64,000 bases of DNA from an uncultured Eubacterium sp. (GTDB taxonomy: Bacteria > Bacillota > Clostridia > Oscillospirales > Acutalibacteraceae), in assembly GCA_934561395.1 (NCBI GenBank), contig CAKTGF010000003.1, positions 248,001 to 312,000 of the forward strand, given 5' to 3'. The notes beneath the pieces are model-generated. The model worked only from the letters and a program-made list of their open reading frames with translations, had not been told where the DNA came from and made no database searches. Positions 1-8,620 of this stretch are shown piece after piece. The first letter of the stretch is position 1, and every line of letters starts with the position of its first letter. The position numbers and the translations under genes are program-made.

Positions 1-23
1 GAATTTTGGGAGAAACAAGAAAA

Positions 24-2630
24 ATGAGTGAAACAAACAAACCGTTGGTGGTTGTTTTATCAAGAAACTATGCAACAGGGCTAAGCGTTATCCGCTCCCT
101 GGGTGCGGCAGGCTACACCGTTGATTTGGTGGCAAGCGCATACAGGTGTGGCACCTCACTTATTGCGGCAAGCAGTAAATATGTTCGCTCCTCTGTTGAG
201 ATTGTGTCAAAAAAGGTTAAGGACGGCGAGGACACCGAGCTTATTGACGCTCTTTTAAGCTATAAGGACTGCCCCGATGGCAAGCCCGTTCTCTTCCCTA
301 CCGACGACTACACCGCATCGGTTATGGATTACAACAAGGAACTTTTTAAAGATGTTTTCATAATGCCCGAAATAGTGGGCGGCGGCAACGGCTCAATGAC
401 CGAAATGATGAACAAAACCGTTCAGGCTAGACTGGCAAGAGAGGCAGGCATTAACACACCTAAGGACTGGATTATTTCCCTGGAAAACGAAATAAAAATA
501 CCCGATGATATGGTTTATCCCTGCTTTGTAAAGCCCATTGAAAGCATTTCAGGCTACAAAAAGGAAATGAAAGCCTGTGAGGACGAGGAAACGCTTTTAA
601 AGCACCTTTCAAAACTGCAAAGGAGCTTTGCAAACAGAAGCATACTTATTCAGGAATACCTTGAAATCGAAAATGAAATTGATTTTTCAGGTGTTTGTCT
701 TGACCAAGAAATTATTGTTCCCGCAATTATCAAAAAAACCAATGTTGCCCAATATGAAAAGGGCGTTACCCTTTCGGGTATTGTGGTTAAATTTGAAGAA
801 CTTGAGCAAGAACTGAGGGAAAGCATAATTAAAATGCTTAAAAGCCTACACTACTTTGGTATGTTTGACTTTGAGCTAAGCATTGTAGGCGATAAAATTT
901 ATTTCAACGAGGTTAATTTACGCAGCGGCGGCCCTAACTTTGCTTATTTTGAAAGCGGCGTTAACCTGCCTGCACTGTTTGTCAGCGAGGCGCTGGGGCA
1001 GGGCCATACTCCCGAGGATGAAAAGGTCAGCCAATACGGCAAATCGTTTATATACGAAAAAATTGCTTGGGAGGATTATATCAACGGCTTTATGACAAAA
1101 AAGCAGCTTAATGCCTGCATTAAAAGCTCCGACATAACACTCCTTTGCAATAACAATGACCCGGTTCCCGGCAAAATATTCACTAAAAAAATAAAAAAGA
1201 CCGCCAAGCGCAGAAAACTTAGGAACGCAAAGCGTGCGGTTAAAAAAACGGTAAAAAAAATCCTCTACCCTGTATTAAGGCCCATAAAGCACAGCCTTTT
1301 GCGTTATCCCCAAACAAAAAAGGAAAACCAAAGGAACGCCGAAACAGAGCACCCGAGAATACTTGTATCCGGCAGGAACTATCTTTCCAACCTTACAATG
1401 GCAAGGTCGCTGGGTATGGCAGGCTACGAGGTTGAAATATTAAGAATTTTCCAAAAAAAACCTAAGCGTTCAAACTTTTTGAAAAAGCTCAGGCCTGACG
1501 CTTACAGCAAATATATTAAAGGCTATTTTGTGTGCATTTCAAACCGCAGAAGCAAGCGAATAGTAAGGCGGCTTATCAGCCTTGCCGACCCTGACAGAAA
1601 AATGCTTTTAATCCCTGCCGACGACCTTGTGGCTCATATTGCAGACCACTATTACGATGTTCTGAGCGAATATTACCTGATGCCGAATGTTAACGGTATT
1701 CAGGATGAAATCGGCAAGCTTATGAACAAGGACGTTCAAAAGCAGCTGGCAATTGAGGCAGGCCTGCCTGTGCTTAAAAGCTGTGTTATCAAAACATTTA
1801 ACGGCGAGTTTGAAATACCCGACAGCATTACCTACCCCTGCTTTATAAAGCCCAATGTTTCGAGGAACAGCTCAAAAAGCAGGATGAGAAAGTGTGAAAC
1901 CCGTGAGGAGCTTTTTGAGGCGCTCACTGCATTCTCTAAAAAGAAAGATATTGAAATGCTTGTTGAGGACTATGTTGAAATCGGCAAGGAATATTCAATT
2001 TTAGGCGTAAGCACCAAGAACGGCGTTAACGGCCCCGGCTTTTTTGTTGCCGAGGAGGGCGGCCAGGCCGAGCACAGGGGCGTTGCGATTGTCGGCAAGC
2101 TGCTGCCATGCGAGCAGGAACAGGCGCTTATTGACGATGTAATCAAATTTATTTCATCCCTTAATTTTGACGGCCTTTATGATGTTGACCTTATTGAAAC
2201 CGTTGACGGCAAAATGTATTTTGTTGAGCTCAACATGCGCTTTGGCGCATCCGGCTACGCCGTAACAAAGGCAGGCATTAACCTGCCGGGTATGTTTGCA
2301 GACTACATGCTCAAGGGCAAGCCCATTGATTTAAACTGCAAGCTTAAAGAAACAGGCCAAACCTTTGTAAGCGAAAAAGTTTTGATTGAGGAATATGTTA
2401 AGGGCAGACTTTCACTAAGCAAATTAAGGCATTATATAAAAAATGCTGATATTCACTTTATAGCCGATGATGACGATAAGGCGGCTTACAGGCACTTTAA
2501 GCTGTTTTATCCCGTTGCGGTTGTTATGAAGGTTTTAATTAAAATCAAAAACGCAAGGAAAGAAAGGCTGCAGCAAAAGGCCTTAGAAAACCAACCCCTG
2601 CAAGAGGAAATGCAGCAGGCAACTAATTAA
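24..2630 (+). CDS. Tandem (duplicated) ATP-grasp protein
   Basis: Large cytosolic protein of about 868 residues made of two homologous halves. Each half opens with a Rossmann-like N-terminal segment (LSRNYATGLSVIRSLG near residue 12; VSGRNYLSNLTMARSLGMAG near 450) followed by an ATP-grasp fold with a late acidic/Asn metal-binding stretch (FNEVNLRSGG near 300; FVELNMRFGASG near 740). The family (carbamoyl-phosphate-synthase-like, COG3919 type) joins a carboxylate to an amine or thiol using ATP; the substrate here is unknown. A basic linker rich in Lys and Arg separates the halves. I use ATG 24 because GGGAG lies about 11 bases upstream; a TTG at 6 would sit inside the ribosome site. The next gene is a teichoic-acid-type transferase 66 bases downstream, so an envelope-polymer role is plausible but inferred. 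Confidence 0.8.
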   Translation: MSETNKPLVVVLSRNYATGLSVIRSLGAAGYTVDLVASAYRCGTSLIAASSKYVRSSVEIVSKKVKDGEDTELIDALLSYKDCPDGKPVLFPTDDYTASVMDYNKELFKDVFIMPEIVGGGNGSMTEMMNKTVQARLAREAGINTPKDWIISLENEIKIPDDMVYPCFVKPIESISGYKKEMKACEDEETLLKHLSKLQRSFANRSILIQEYLEIENEIDFSGVCLDQEIIVPAIIKKTNVAQYEKGVTLSGIVVKFEELEQELRESIIKMLKSLHYFGMFDFELSIVGDKIYFNEVNLRSGGPNFAYFESGVNLPALFVSEALGQGHTPEDEKVSQYGKSFIYEKIAWEDYINGFMTKKQLNACIKSSDITLLCNNNDPVPGKIFTKKIKKTAKRRKLRNAKRAVKKTVKKILYPVLRPIKHSLLRYPQTKKENQRNAETEHPRILVSGRNYLSNLTMARSLGMAGYEVEILRIFQKKPKRSNFLKKLRPDAYSKYIKGYFVCISNRRSKRIVRRLISLADPDRKMLLIPADDLVAHIADHYYDVLSEYYLMPNVNGIQDEIGKLMNKDVQKQLAIEAGLPVLKSCVIKTFNGEFEIPDSITYPCFIKPNVSRNSSKSRMRKCETREELFEALTAFSKKKDIEMLVEDYVEIGKEYSILGVSTKNGVNGPGFFVAEEGGQAEHRGVAIVGKLLPCEQEQALIDDVIKFISSLNFDGLYDVDLIETVDGKMYFVELNMRFGASGYAVTKAGINLPGMFADYMLKGKPIDLNCKLKETGQTFVSEKVLIEEYVKGRLSLSKLRHYIKNADIHFIADDDDKAAYRHFKLFYPVAVVMKVLIKIKNARKERLQQKALENQPLQEEMQQATN

Positions 2631-2696
2631 AAAACAATCAGCCAAAGCAAGCAAACACACATTAATAACCGACTTGCTTATTTAACGGAGGCAAAT

Positions 2697-3941
2697 TTGA
2701 AATTTTCACCAATATCTTTAGCTAAAAAGTCCACAGCACTGAGGATTTTAATGAGGGATACCCGTAATTTAGTCCGAAAGCTGCGGTATATACTTGTGGG
2801 AGTAACCATAGATGCTGATGATAAAATTGTTATTTTCGGTTCATACAACGGCAAAAGCTATGCCTGCAGCCCAAAGGCTGTGTATGAGTATATGCTGAAT
2901 GAACCTGCATTTAACGATTATCGGTTTATATGGTTTTTTGACGAGCCTGAAAAATACAGCTTTTTGGCTCACAACCGCAACACCGTTGTTGTTAAAAACA
3001 GAAGCAAGGAATGTGAAAAATACCTGCACAAGGCAAAGTATTGGATTTTTAATTTCCGTGCACTTGACTATTGGATTCCAAAAAGCAACCAGGTTTATAT
3101 TCAGTGCTGGCACGGAACCCCCCTTAAAAAGCTGGGCTACGATATTTTAACATCCACAAACGCCATGAATTCGGTTATAGAAATCCGTGGCAAATACAGA
3201 AACGATGCAAAAAGGCTCAATTATTTGCTCTCACCCTGCGATTTCGTAACGGAAAAGTTTATTACCGCTTGGAATTTGGGCAGTTTTAATAAGGAGAATG
3301 CCGTGCTTGAAATCGGCTACCCGAGAAACGATTACCTTGTTAACTACAAGCAGGAGGATATTGAAAAAATCAAAGAATCCTTAGGACTTAAGAGCTGCAA
3401 CAAAAAGATTATTCTTTATGCCCCCACCTGGCGTGACAATCAGCATGATGCAAGGCAGGGCTACACCTATGATAACCCTGTTGACTTTGATTATTTAAAG
3501 GAAAAGCTGGGCAATGATTATATCATTATTTTCAGGGCTCATTATCTGGTTGCAAACCAATTTGATTTTGATGCCTACAAGGGTTTTGTATATAACGCAT
3601 CGGATTATGACGATATAAACGAGCTTTATGTTATTTCAGACCTGCTTATAACCGATTATTCAAGCGTTTTCTTTGATTATGCATTATTACAGCGCCCAAT
3701 GCTGTTTTATATGTATGATATGGAGGAATACCGTGACGAAATGCGTGGCTTTTATTTCAGCACAGAGCATTTGCCCGGCCCTGTTGTAAAAACCGAAAAA
3801 GAGCTTGTTGAAAGCATTGATTATGTTATGAACAGCAAGGATTACACCTGCGATTATACAGATTTTAACAACGAATACAACACATTAAATGACGGAAGGG
3901 CAACCGAAAGGTTGGTTAAAAAAATTTTTGGTAATCGGTAA
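2697..3941 (+). CDS. CDP-glycerol glycerophosphotransferase family protein (TagB/TagF-like)
   Basis: Predicted membrane-associated transferase of 414 residues that would move glycerol phosphate (or a related polyol phosphate) from a CDP-activated donor onto a wall teichoic acid or capsule acceptor. Family hallmarks are visible: CWHGTPLKKLG with the catalytic-type His near residue 139, YAPTWRD near 240, and ITDYSSVFFDYALLQRP near 322. The length matches single-domain TagB/TagF catalytic proteins. The start is TTG at 2697, chosen because a full GGAGG at 2687-2691 sits five bases upstream and no better ATG exists. It overlaps the start of tatD by one base (TAATG), so the two are translationally coupled. 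The exact acceptor cannot be told from sequence. Confidence 0.85.
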   Translation: MKFSPISLAKKSTALRILMRDTRNLVRKLRYILVGVTIDADDKIVIFGSYNGKSYACSPKAVYEYMLNEPAFNDYRFIWFFDEPEKYSFLAHNRNTVVVKNRSKECEKYLHKAKYWIFNFRALDYWIPKSNQVYIQCWHGTPLKKLGYDILTSTNAMNSVIEIRGKYRNDAKRLNYLLSPCDFVTEKFITAWNLGSFNKENAVLEIGYPRNDYLVNYKQEDIEKIKESLGLKSCNKKIILYAPTWRDNQHDARQGYTYDNPVDFDYLKEKLGNDYIIIFRAHYLVANQFDFDAYKGFVYNASDYDDINELYVISDLLITDYSSVFFDYALLQRPMLFYMYDMEEYRDEMRGFYFSTEHLPGPVVKTEKELVESIDYVMNSKDYTCDYTDFNNEYNTLNDGRATERLVKKIFGNR

Positions 3942-4705
3942 TGTATTGCAATATTTTTGACACTCACAGCCATTATGACGACGAACAGTTTGACGGCGAC
4001 AGATATCCCCTTTTAGAGTCACTGCCCCAAAAGGGTGTCGGCACTGTTGTAACCTGTGGCTGCGATATAAAAAGCAGTGAAAAAAATAAAGCCCTTGCAC
4101 ACCGCTTCGGCTATGTTTATTACGCCGCAGGCTTTCATCCCGAAAATTTGGAGGGCGTGCAGGAAAAGGACCTTGAACTGATAGCGGATTTTTTAAAGGA
4201 CGACAAATGCGTTGCTGTTGGCGAAATCGGCTTGGATTATCACTGGATGGCATCGTCAAAGGAAAAGCAGCTTTTATTTTTTGAAAAGCAAATTGAGCTT
4301 GCCAATAAATTTGATATGCCCGTTATTGTTCACGACCGTGAGGCTCACGGCGATACAATGAATATTTTAAGAAAAACCAAGCCAAAGGGCGTTGTGCACT
4401 GTTTTTCAGGCTCAAAGGAAATGGCGGCGGAGCTGGTAAAGCAAGGAATGTATATCGGCTTAAACGGCGTTGCTACCTTTAAAAATGCAAGAAAAAGCCT
4501 TGAGGTTGTAAGGGAAATTCCCCTAACCCGACTTGTGCTTGAAACTGACTGCCCCTATCTTGCACCGGAGCCCCACAGGGGCAGGCGCAACGATTCATCA
4601 CTTATTCCATTTATCGCACAGCGAATAGGCGAGGTTTTGCAAATTGACGCCCAAGAAATACTTGATATTACAAACGAAAACGCAAAAAAATTATATAACC
4701 TATAA
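3941..4705 (+). CDS. tatD: TatD family metal-dependent DNase
   Basis: Cytosolic TIM-barrel metallohydrolase of 254 residues, the usual length for TatD/YcfH 3'-5' exonucleases and related deoxyribonucleases. Metal ligands are visible in order: DTHSHYDD (His9, His11), GEIGLDYHW (Glu95), VHDREAHGD, VVHCFSGS and ETDCPYLAPEP. Its ATG overlaps the stop codon of the preceding transferase by one base, so it is the third gene of the left-edge operon, although the pairing has no obvious functional logic. Many genomes carry several TatD paralogues, so the symbol is at family level. A palindrome-rich repeat begins 21 bases after the stop. Confidence 0.9.
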   Translation: MYCNIFDTHSHYDDEQFDGDRYPLLESLPQKGVGTVVTCGCDIKSSEKNKALAHRFGYVYYAAGFHPENLEGVQEKDLELIADFLKDDKCVAVGEIGLDYHWMASSKEKQLLFFEKQIELANKFDMPVIVHDREAHGDTMNILRKTKPKGVVHCFSGSKEMAAELVKQGMYIGLNGVATFKNARKSLEVVREIPLTRLVLETDCPYLAPEPHRGRRNDSSLIPFIAQRIGEVLQIDAQEILDITNENAKKLYNL

Positions 4706-4726
4706 AAAATTACACAACATATAAAA

Positions 4727-5037
4727 GTGGGACGGATTACCGTCCCACTCAGCGTGTCGAAAAAGTTTTTCGGCACGCTGTGAGGCTGTTGAGAAAGGTT
4801 CTGAATTTCGTTTTCTTGCGAACTTTGCTGTACGATGGTACCGCTTGTGAGCAAAAAACGAAAAACGCCAAAATCGCCGCAAGCTTTATGTTTGCGGCGA
4901 TTTTCTTTGAATTATATTGTTTGAAAAATTTTTTTGGTATAGGGTTGCCCATCCATACACTTAATGTTTTACAAAACAACTTTGGCGTGTTTCAGGGCCT
5001 TTATCGACAGTCTAAGTGGGACGGATTACCGTCCCAC
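4727..5037. repeat. Palindrome-rich dispersed repeat, copy 1, bounded by duplicated hairpins
   Basis: This 336-base gene-free gap holds a composite non-coding element. The same 22-base perfect-stem hairpin (GTGGGACGG arm, ATTA loop) occurs at 4727-4748 and again at 5016-5037; the second runs into a T-tract and probably terminates both converging genes. Between them lie a hairpin at 4751-4779 (AGCGTG...CACGCT around CGAAAAA/TTTTTCG), a 13-bp stem at about 4870-4904 (AAAATCGCCGCAA arm), and about 250 bases that recur inverted at 36226-36576 with only a handful of mismatches over the shared part. No transposase is present. Long overlapping open frames here are coincidental in my view. Confidence 0.85.
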
Positions 5038-5040
5038 TTT

Positions 5041-6201
5041 TTATGTGAAAGAATGTTCAATTGTCATAATCGGGTTAATGGTGCTGTCACGCTGCTTAAA
5101 CAGCTTGGTTATATCAGCCCTGATTTTGTCATTATCGGCATTTTTATCAAAGGTTGTAACCAGGTCAAAAATCAGGTTTGTGTGGGTTTCGCCCTTAACC
5201 ATTCTAAAATCGTGAAAGCTGTATTCGGGGTTATACTGCTTTATAATTTCGCTGCACATTGCCTTATATTCCTCAAGCTCCTTATCGTTAACCACAATGG
5301 GGTCCATGTGAATACAAATTATAATGTTCAGTTCATGGTGTATTTTTTGCTCAACATTATCAATAACATCATGAATTTTCATTACATCCACATTTGAGGG
5401 CACCTCGGCGTGAGCGGAGGCTATTCTTCTGCCCGGGCCGTAATCGTGAACTATCAGGTCATGCACGCCTAAAATAAGCTCCTCACTGAGCATAATGCCC
5501 TTTATGCTGTCAACCAACTCCTTTGTTGGGGGCTGACCTAAAAGCGGGTCTAAAATATCCTTAACAATGCCCACGCCCGAAAGCAGAATAAATACGGCAA
5601 CGCAAAGGCCAACAGCACCGTCAAACCAGGGAATATTGAAAAAGTGGCAAAGGATAACCGCAACCATTGTTGCCCCTGTTGATATGCAATCGTTAAGGCT
5701 GTCCCTGCTGACAGCTTTTAAATTAATGTTTTTGGTTAATTTATAAAGTCTGCTGTTAAAATATGCCATCCAAATCTTAACCAAAATCGCCAAAACAATA
5801 ATTGCAATATAAACATAGCTAAAACTTAATTCGCTTGGGTGCAAAATCTTTTCAACCGAGGTTTTGGCAAGCTCCACACCCATAAGAAGAATTAAAAAGG
5901 CAACTATAAGAGCAGAGATATATTCAAGCCTGCCGTGGCCGAAGGGGTGCTCCTTATCAACAGGTTTGACAGATAGTCTTGTCCCCACAAGGGTAACTAT
6001 ATTTGATGCCGCATCTGACAGGTTATTAAGTGCGTCTGCGGTAATTGATACAGAACCGCTGAGGGTACCTAAAACCATTTTAACGGTAAATAAAAGCACA
6101 TTGCAAAAAATGCCCACATAACCGCTGAGCATACCAAGGCTGTTTCTTAAATCTTTTTTTGATTTTCTTTTTGCTAATGAAATAAGTAGTTTAGTCAACA
6201 A
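5041..6201 (-). CDS. Cation diffusion facilitator (CDF) metal transporter
   Basis: Integral membrane metal/proton antiporter exporting divalent cations (Zn, Mn, Fe or Cd class not determinable). The 386 residues hold about six N-terminal membrane segments, with the metal-site signatures DALNNLSDAASN in TM2 and KEHPFGHGRLEYISA after TM3, then a C-terminal cytoplasmic ferredoxin-like domain that is longer than in the minimal FieF type. The track start is TTG at 6201; a second TTG at 6198 has better spacing (seven bases) to the GGAG upstream, so either may be used. The stop codon abuts the 5016-5037 hairpin and T-tract, which serves as its terminator in one direction and that of tatD in the other. 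Confidence 0.9.
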   Translation of the reverse strand: MLTKLLISLAKRKSKKDLRNSLGMLSGYVGIFCNVLLFTVKMVLGTLSGSVSITADALNNLSDAASNIVTLVGTRLSVKPVDKEHPFGHGRLEYISALIVAFLILLMGVELAKTSVEKILHPSELSFSYVYIAIIVLAILVKIWMAYFNSRLYKLTKNINLKAVSRDSLNDCISTGATMVAVILCHFFNIPWFDGAVGLCVAVFILLSGVGIVKDILDPLLGQPPTKELVDSIKGIMLSEELILGVHDLIVHDYGPGRRIASAHAEVPSNVDVMKIHDVIDNVEQKIHHELNIIICIHMDPIVVNDKELEEYKAMCSEIIKQYNPEYSFHDFRMVKGETHTNLIFDLVTTFDKNADNDKIRADITKLFKQRDSTINPIMTIEHSFT

Positions 6202-6261
6202 ATCACTCCAATAATAATTACTCAGCTAAAAGCAAATATATAACAAATAAAAAATATGTAA

Positions 6262-6299
6262 CAGGGCACATAGCTTAAACTACGTGCCCTGATTTTCAT
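6262..6299. terminator. Terminator hairpin between hydrolase and CDF gene
   Basis: CAGGGCAC at 6262-6269 pairs with GTGCCCTG at 6284-6291, with additional TAG/CTA pairing, just after the stop of the alpha/beta hydrolase (minus strand) and followed by a T-rich stretch in that direction. Confidence 0.65.
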
Positions 6300-6302
6300 T
6301 AA

Positions 6303-7232
6303 TTACAAAACATTGGTATTAATCCACTCTGTAATGTAGGAATAAACCTCATCCTTATTGGTTTCGTTAAGGAGCTCGTGGCGGCAATCCTCAAAAAGCT
6401 TAACCGTTGATTTTGTGTGGCCGGTTTGCTTTAGCTTTTCGCCGATAATATTAATGCCGTTTGAATAATCGCCAACCGGGTCCATTGCACCACTTACAAC
6501 AAGTATGGGCAGCTCCTTGGGGAGCTTTGAATACCAGCTGTCGTCGTTGGCCTCAATATTAAGCTTAACAAGGTCGTTCATACCCTGAGCGGAGAATAAA
6601 AAGCCGCAGTATCTGTCAGACATATATTCATCAACAACGGCGTCGTCACGGGTTAACCACTCAAAGCCTGTGCGGTTGTTAAATTGCTTGTTATAAGAGC
6701 CAAAGGTCATGGTGTCAAGCAGCTTAACCTTTTTGCTGTAGCCCGTAGCCTTGGCAATCAGCGATGAAAGCTTGTCGCCCACGCCGGCAATTGGGTTAGG
6801 GCCGCCTGTGCCCATATAAATTACGCCGTCAAACCCTGCGTTAGGATAGCGTGCGGTAAAGCAGCGTGCAACAAACGAGCCCATTGAATGACCCATAACA
6901 ATTATTTTTTTATCGGGAAATTCTGCCTTAGCCTTATCAAAGGTAGTTTTTAAATCCTTAATAATGCCCTCGTAGCCGTTGCTTTTGCCGAAATAGCCTG
7001 TTAAATCATAATCCTGGTTTGACTTGCCGTGATTTGCCATATCGTGCATATAGACCGCAAAGCCGAGAGAGGTTAAATATTCAATATAGCCCCTGTATCG
7101 CTTTTGGTGTTCTGCCATACCGTGATGGATAACCATTACTGCTTTAACCTGAGTGTCAACAGGTGTGTAGGAGCAGCCGTAAATTTCGCACTCCCCTGTG
7201 GCTGACGGAAAATGATATTCTGTAATTTTCAT
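6303..7232 (-). CDS. Alpha/beta hydrolase, lysophospholipase / monoacylglycerol lipase type
   Basis: Cytosolic or loosely membrane-associated serine hydrolase of 309 residues in the Hydrolase_4 family. The oxyanion motif HHGMAEH lies at 36-42, the nucleophile elbow GHSMGS centres on Ser116, the acid is probably in SGAMDPVG near 252 and the His in CRHELLNE near 286, so the catalytic triad is complete. HDMANHGKS near 63-72 matches the family's conserved region. ATG start with AAAGGGG nine bases upstream. It stands alone between a terminator and mscL. The natural substrate is not predictable beyond an acyl-glycerol or lysophospholipid. Confidence 0.85.
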   Translation of the reverse strand: MKITEYHFPSATGECEIYGCSYTPVDTQVKAVMVIHHGMAEHQKRYRGYIEYLTSLGFAVYMHDMANHGKSNQDYDLTGYFGKSNGYEGIIKDLKTTFDKAKAEFPDKKIIVMGHSMGSFVARCFTARYPNAGFDGVIYMGTGGPNPIAGVGDKLSSLIAKATGYSKKVKLLDTMTFGSYNKQFNNRTGFEWLTRDDAVVDEYMSDRYCGFLFSAQGMNDLVKLNIEANDDSWYSKLPKELPILVVSGAMDPVGDYSNGINIIGEKLKQTGHTKSTVKLFEDCRHELLNETNKDEVYSYITEWINTNVL

Positions 7233-7289
7233 AATTTTACCCCTTTAGTGTGTTGCCTGATATTTTATTTATACAGAAAAAATATTTAA

Positions 7290-7706
7290 TTATTCTTCAC
7301 TTGGAATATCGGCTGTGCAATGAGGGCACTTTACTGCCGCTATGTCAATTTCCGATTTGCAGAACGGGCAAACCTTTGTGGTGGGAGCAGCCGGTTCCTC
7401 TTTCTTTTTGCCGATTGACATGGCCTTGTTAACTGCCTTAACAATAACAAAAATAACAAATGCCATAATTAAGAAGTTAATGATTGCAGAAATAAATGCG
7501 CCGTAGTCTATGTAATTGTCGCCGATAAGATGAATTTTGCCTGCAACCTCTGCACCGCCGATACAACCGATAATGGGTTGAATAATATTGGTGGTAAGTG
7601 AGGTTACAATATCGCCGAACGCTGCACCGATAATAACGCCCACAGCCAAATCAAGCACATTGCCCTTTGCAATAAACTCCTTAAATTCAGCTAAAAACTT
7701 TTTCAT
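7290..7706 (-). CDS. mscL: Large-conductance mechanosensitive channel MscL with C-terminal zinc ribbon
   Basis: Homopentameric inner-membrane safety valve opened by membrane tension. Start ATG 7706 (MKKFLAEFKEFIAKG) is supported by AAGGAG eight bases upstream; an in-frame extension to 7733 would bury that site. Two membrane segments flank a periplasmic-type loop, and NVLDLAVGVIIGAAFGDIV is the classic TM1 gate region. Instead of the usual helical bundle alone, the C-terminus ends in a compact CPFCKS...KCPHCT zinc ribbon, an arrangement I believe occurs in other Firmicutes MscL proteins. Length 138 residues is normal. Monocistronic as far as visible. Confidence 0.93.
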   Translation of the reverse strand: MKKFLAEFKEFIAKGNVLDLAVGVIIGAAFGDIVTSLTTNIIQPIIGCIGGAEVAGKIHLIGDNYIDYGAFISAIINFLIMAFVIFVIVKAVNKAMSIGKKKEEPAAPTTKVCPFCKSEIDIAAVKCPHCTADIPSEE

Positions 7707-7747
7707 TTTTATTTCTCCTTTTTCATATTCCAACAGTTAATATAATA

Positions 7748-8620
7748 TCACAAAACTCCCGTAAAATCAAATTTTGGAATATAGCCTGAATCGGCGGAGG
7801 AAAGTTCCTGAATATAAAGCTTTTCGTGGCCTGTGCCAAGGGTGTAATCCAGCACCTTGTCATATTCTCTTTGGCTTATTTTTCTGTCAATTTCCTTATA
7901 ATTTGTTAAATCCCCCCAGGGAGTATATTGCGCCATCAGCGATATATAGGTATTCCCAAACTCCCTGTGCAGATAATCAATACATTCTATTGACGAATTG
8001 GTGTTTGACGGCAATATTAAATGCCTTATAATCATACCTTTTTGCATAATACCCTTGTCATTAAAAACATCGGTGCTCTGCTGCCTGCGCATTTCCGCAA
8101 GGGCCTTCATGGCAACCGAAGGATAATCCTGAGCAAAGCTATATTTTTTTGCCTTTTCAGGGCGGATATACTTAAAATCGGGCAAATAAATATCAATTAA
8201 GCCCTCAAGGCACTTTAATGCTTCAACATCGTCATAGCCCGAAGTGTTATAAACAACGGGCATGGGGCTTTTCCAGCCTGACAGCACCCGGGAAAGCTGC
8301 ATAGCATAATGGCTTGGGTTAACAAGATTTATATTGTTAGCCCCCTGCTCAATTAAGCTTTCAAATATTTCAACCAGCCGTTTATCGCTTATCTCACAGC
8401 CCTTATTAAGGTGGCTGATTTCGTAATTTTGGCAGAACACGCATTTTAAATTACAGCCGCTGAAAAACACGGTGCCGCTGCCGTTTTTTCCGCTGATGCA
8501 GGGTTCCTCCCAAAAATGGAGTGCCGCCCTTGATACCGAAAAGCCCTGTGGGCTTTGGCAAAAACCAAGGGTATTTTCCCTGTCAACATTACATTTTCTT
8601 GGGCAAATATTGCAAATCAT
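7748..8620 (-). CDS. Radical SAM protein, PflX / pyruvate formate-lyase activating enzyme-like
   Basis: Iron-sulfur radical S-adenosylmethionine enzyme of 290 residues in the COG1313 (PflX-like) group. The 4Fe-4S-binding CxxxCxxC is C56-NLK-C60-VF-C63 (SGCNLKCVFCQNY), and further N-terminal cysteines (CNICPRKC, residues 3-10, and C21) could carry another metal site, as is typical of this subgroup. The actual substrate protein is not known for the family. The ATG overlaps rsmI by four bases, placing it third in a trmN6-rsmI-pflX operon. No formate-lyase gene is nearby, so an activase role is not supported by context. Confidence 0.85.
   Translation of the reverse strand: MICNICPRKCNVDRENTLGFCQSPQGFSVSRAALHFWEEPCISGKNGSGTVFFSGCNLKCVFCQNYEISHLNKGCEISDKRLVEIFESLIEQGANNINLVNPSHYAMQLSRVLSGWKSPMPVVYNTSGYDDVEALKCLEGLIDIYLPDFKYIRPEKAKKYSFAQDYPSVAMKALAEMRRQQSTDVFNDKGIMQKGMIIRHLILPSNTNSSIECIDYLHREFGNTYISLMAQYTPWGDLTNYKEIDRKISQREYDKVLDYTLGTGHEKLYIQELSSADSGYIPKFDFTGVL

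Noticed and set aside
4780..5397. Long open frame across the dispersed repeat and the end of the CDF gene
   Set aside because: It lies antisense to the CDF gene and shares its first part with the inverted repeat at 36.3 kb; the shared peptide follows from repeated DNA, and there is no ribosome site.
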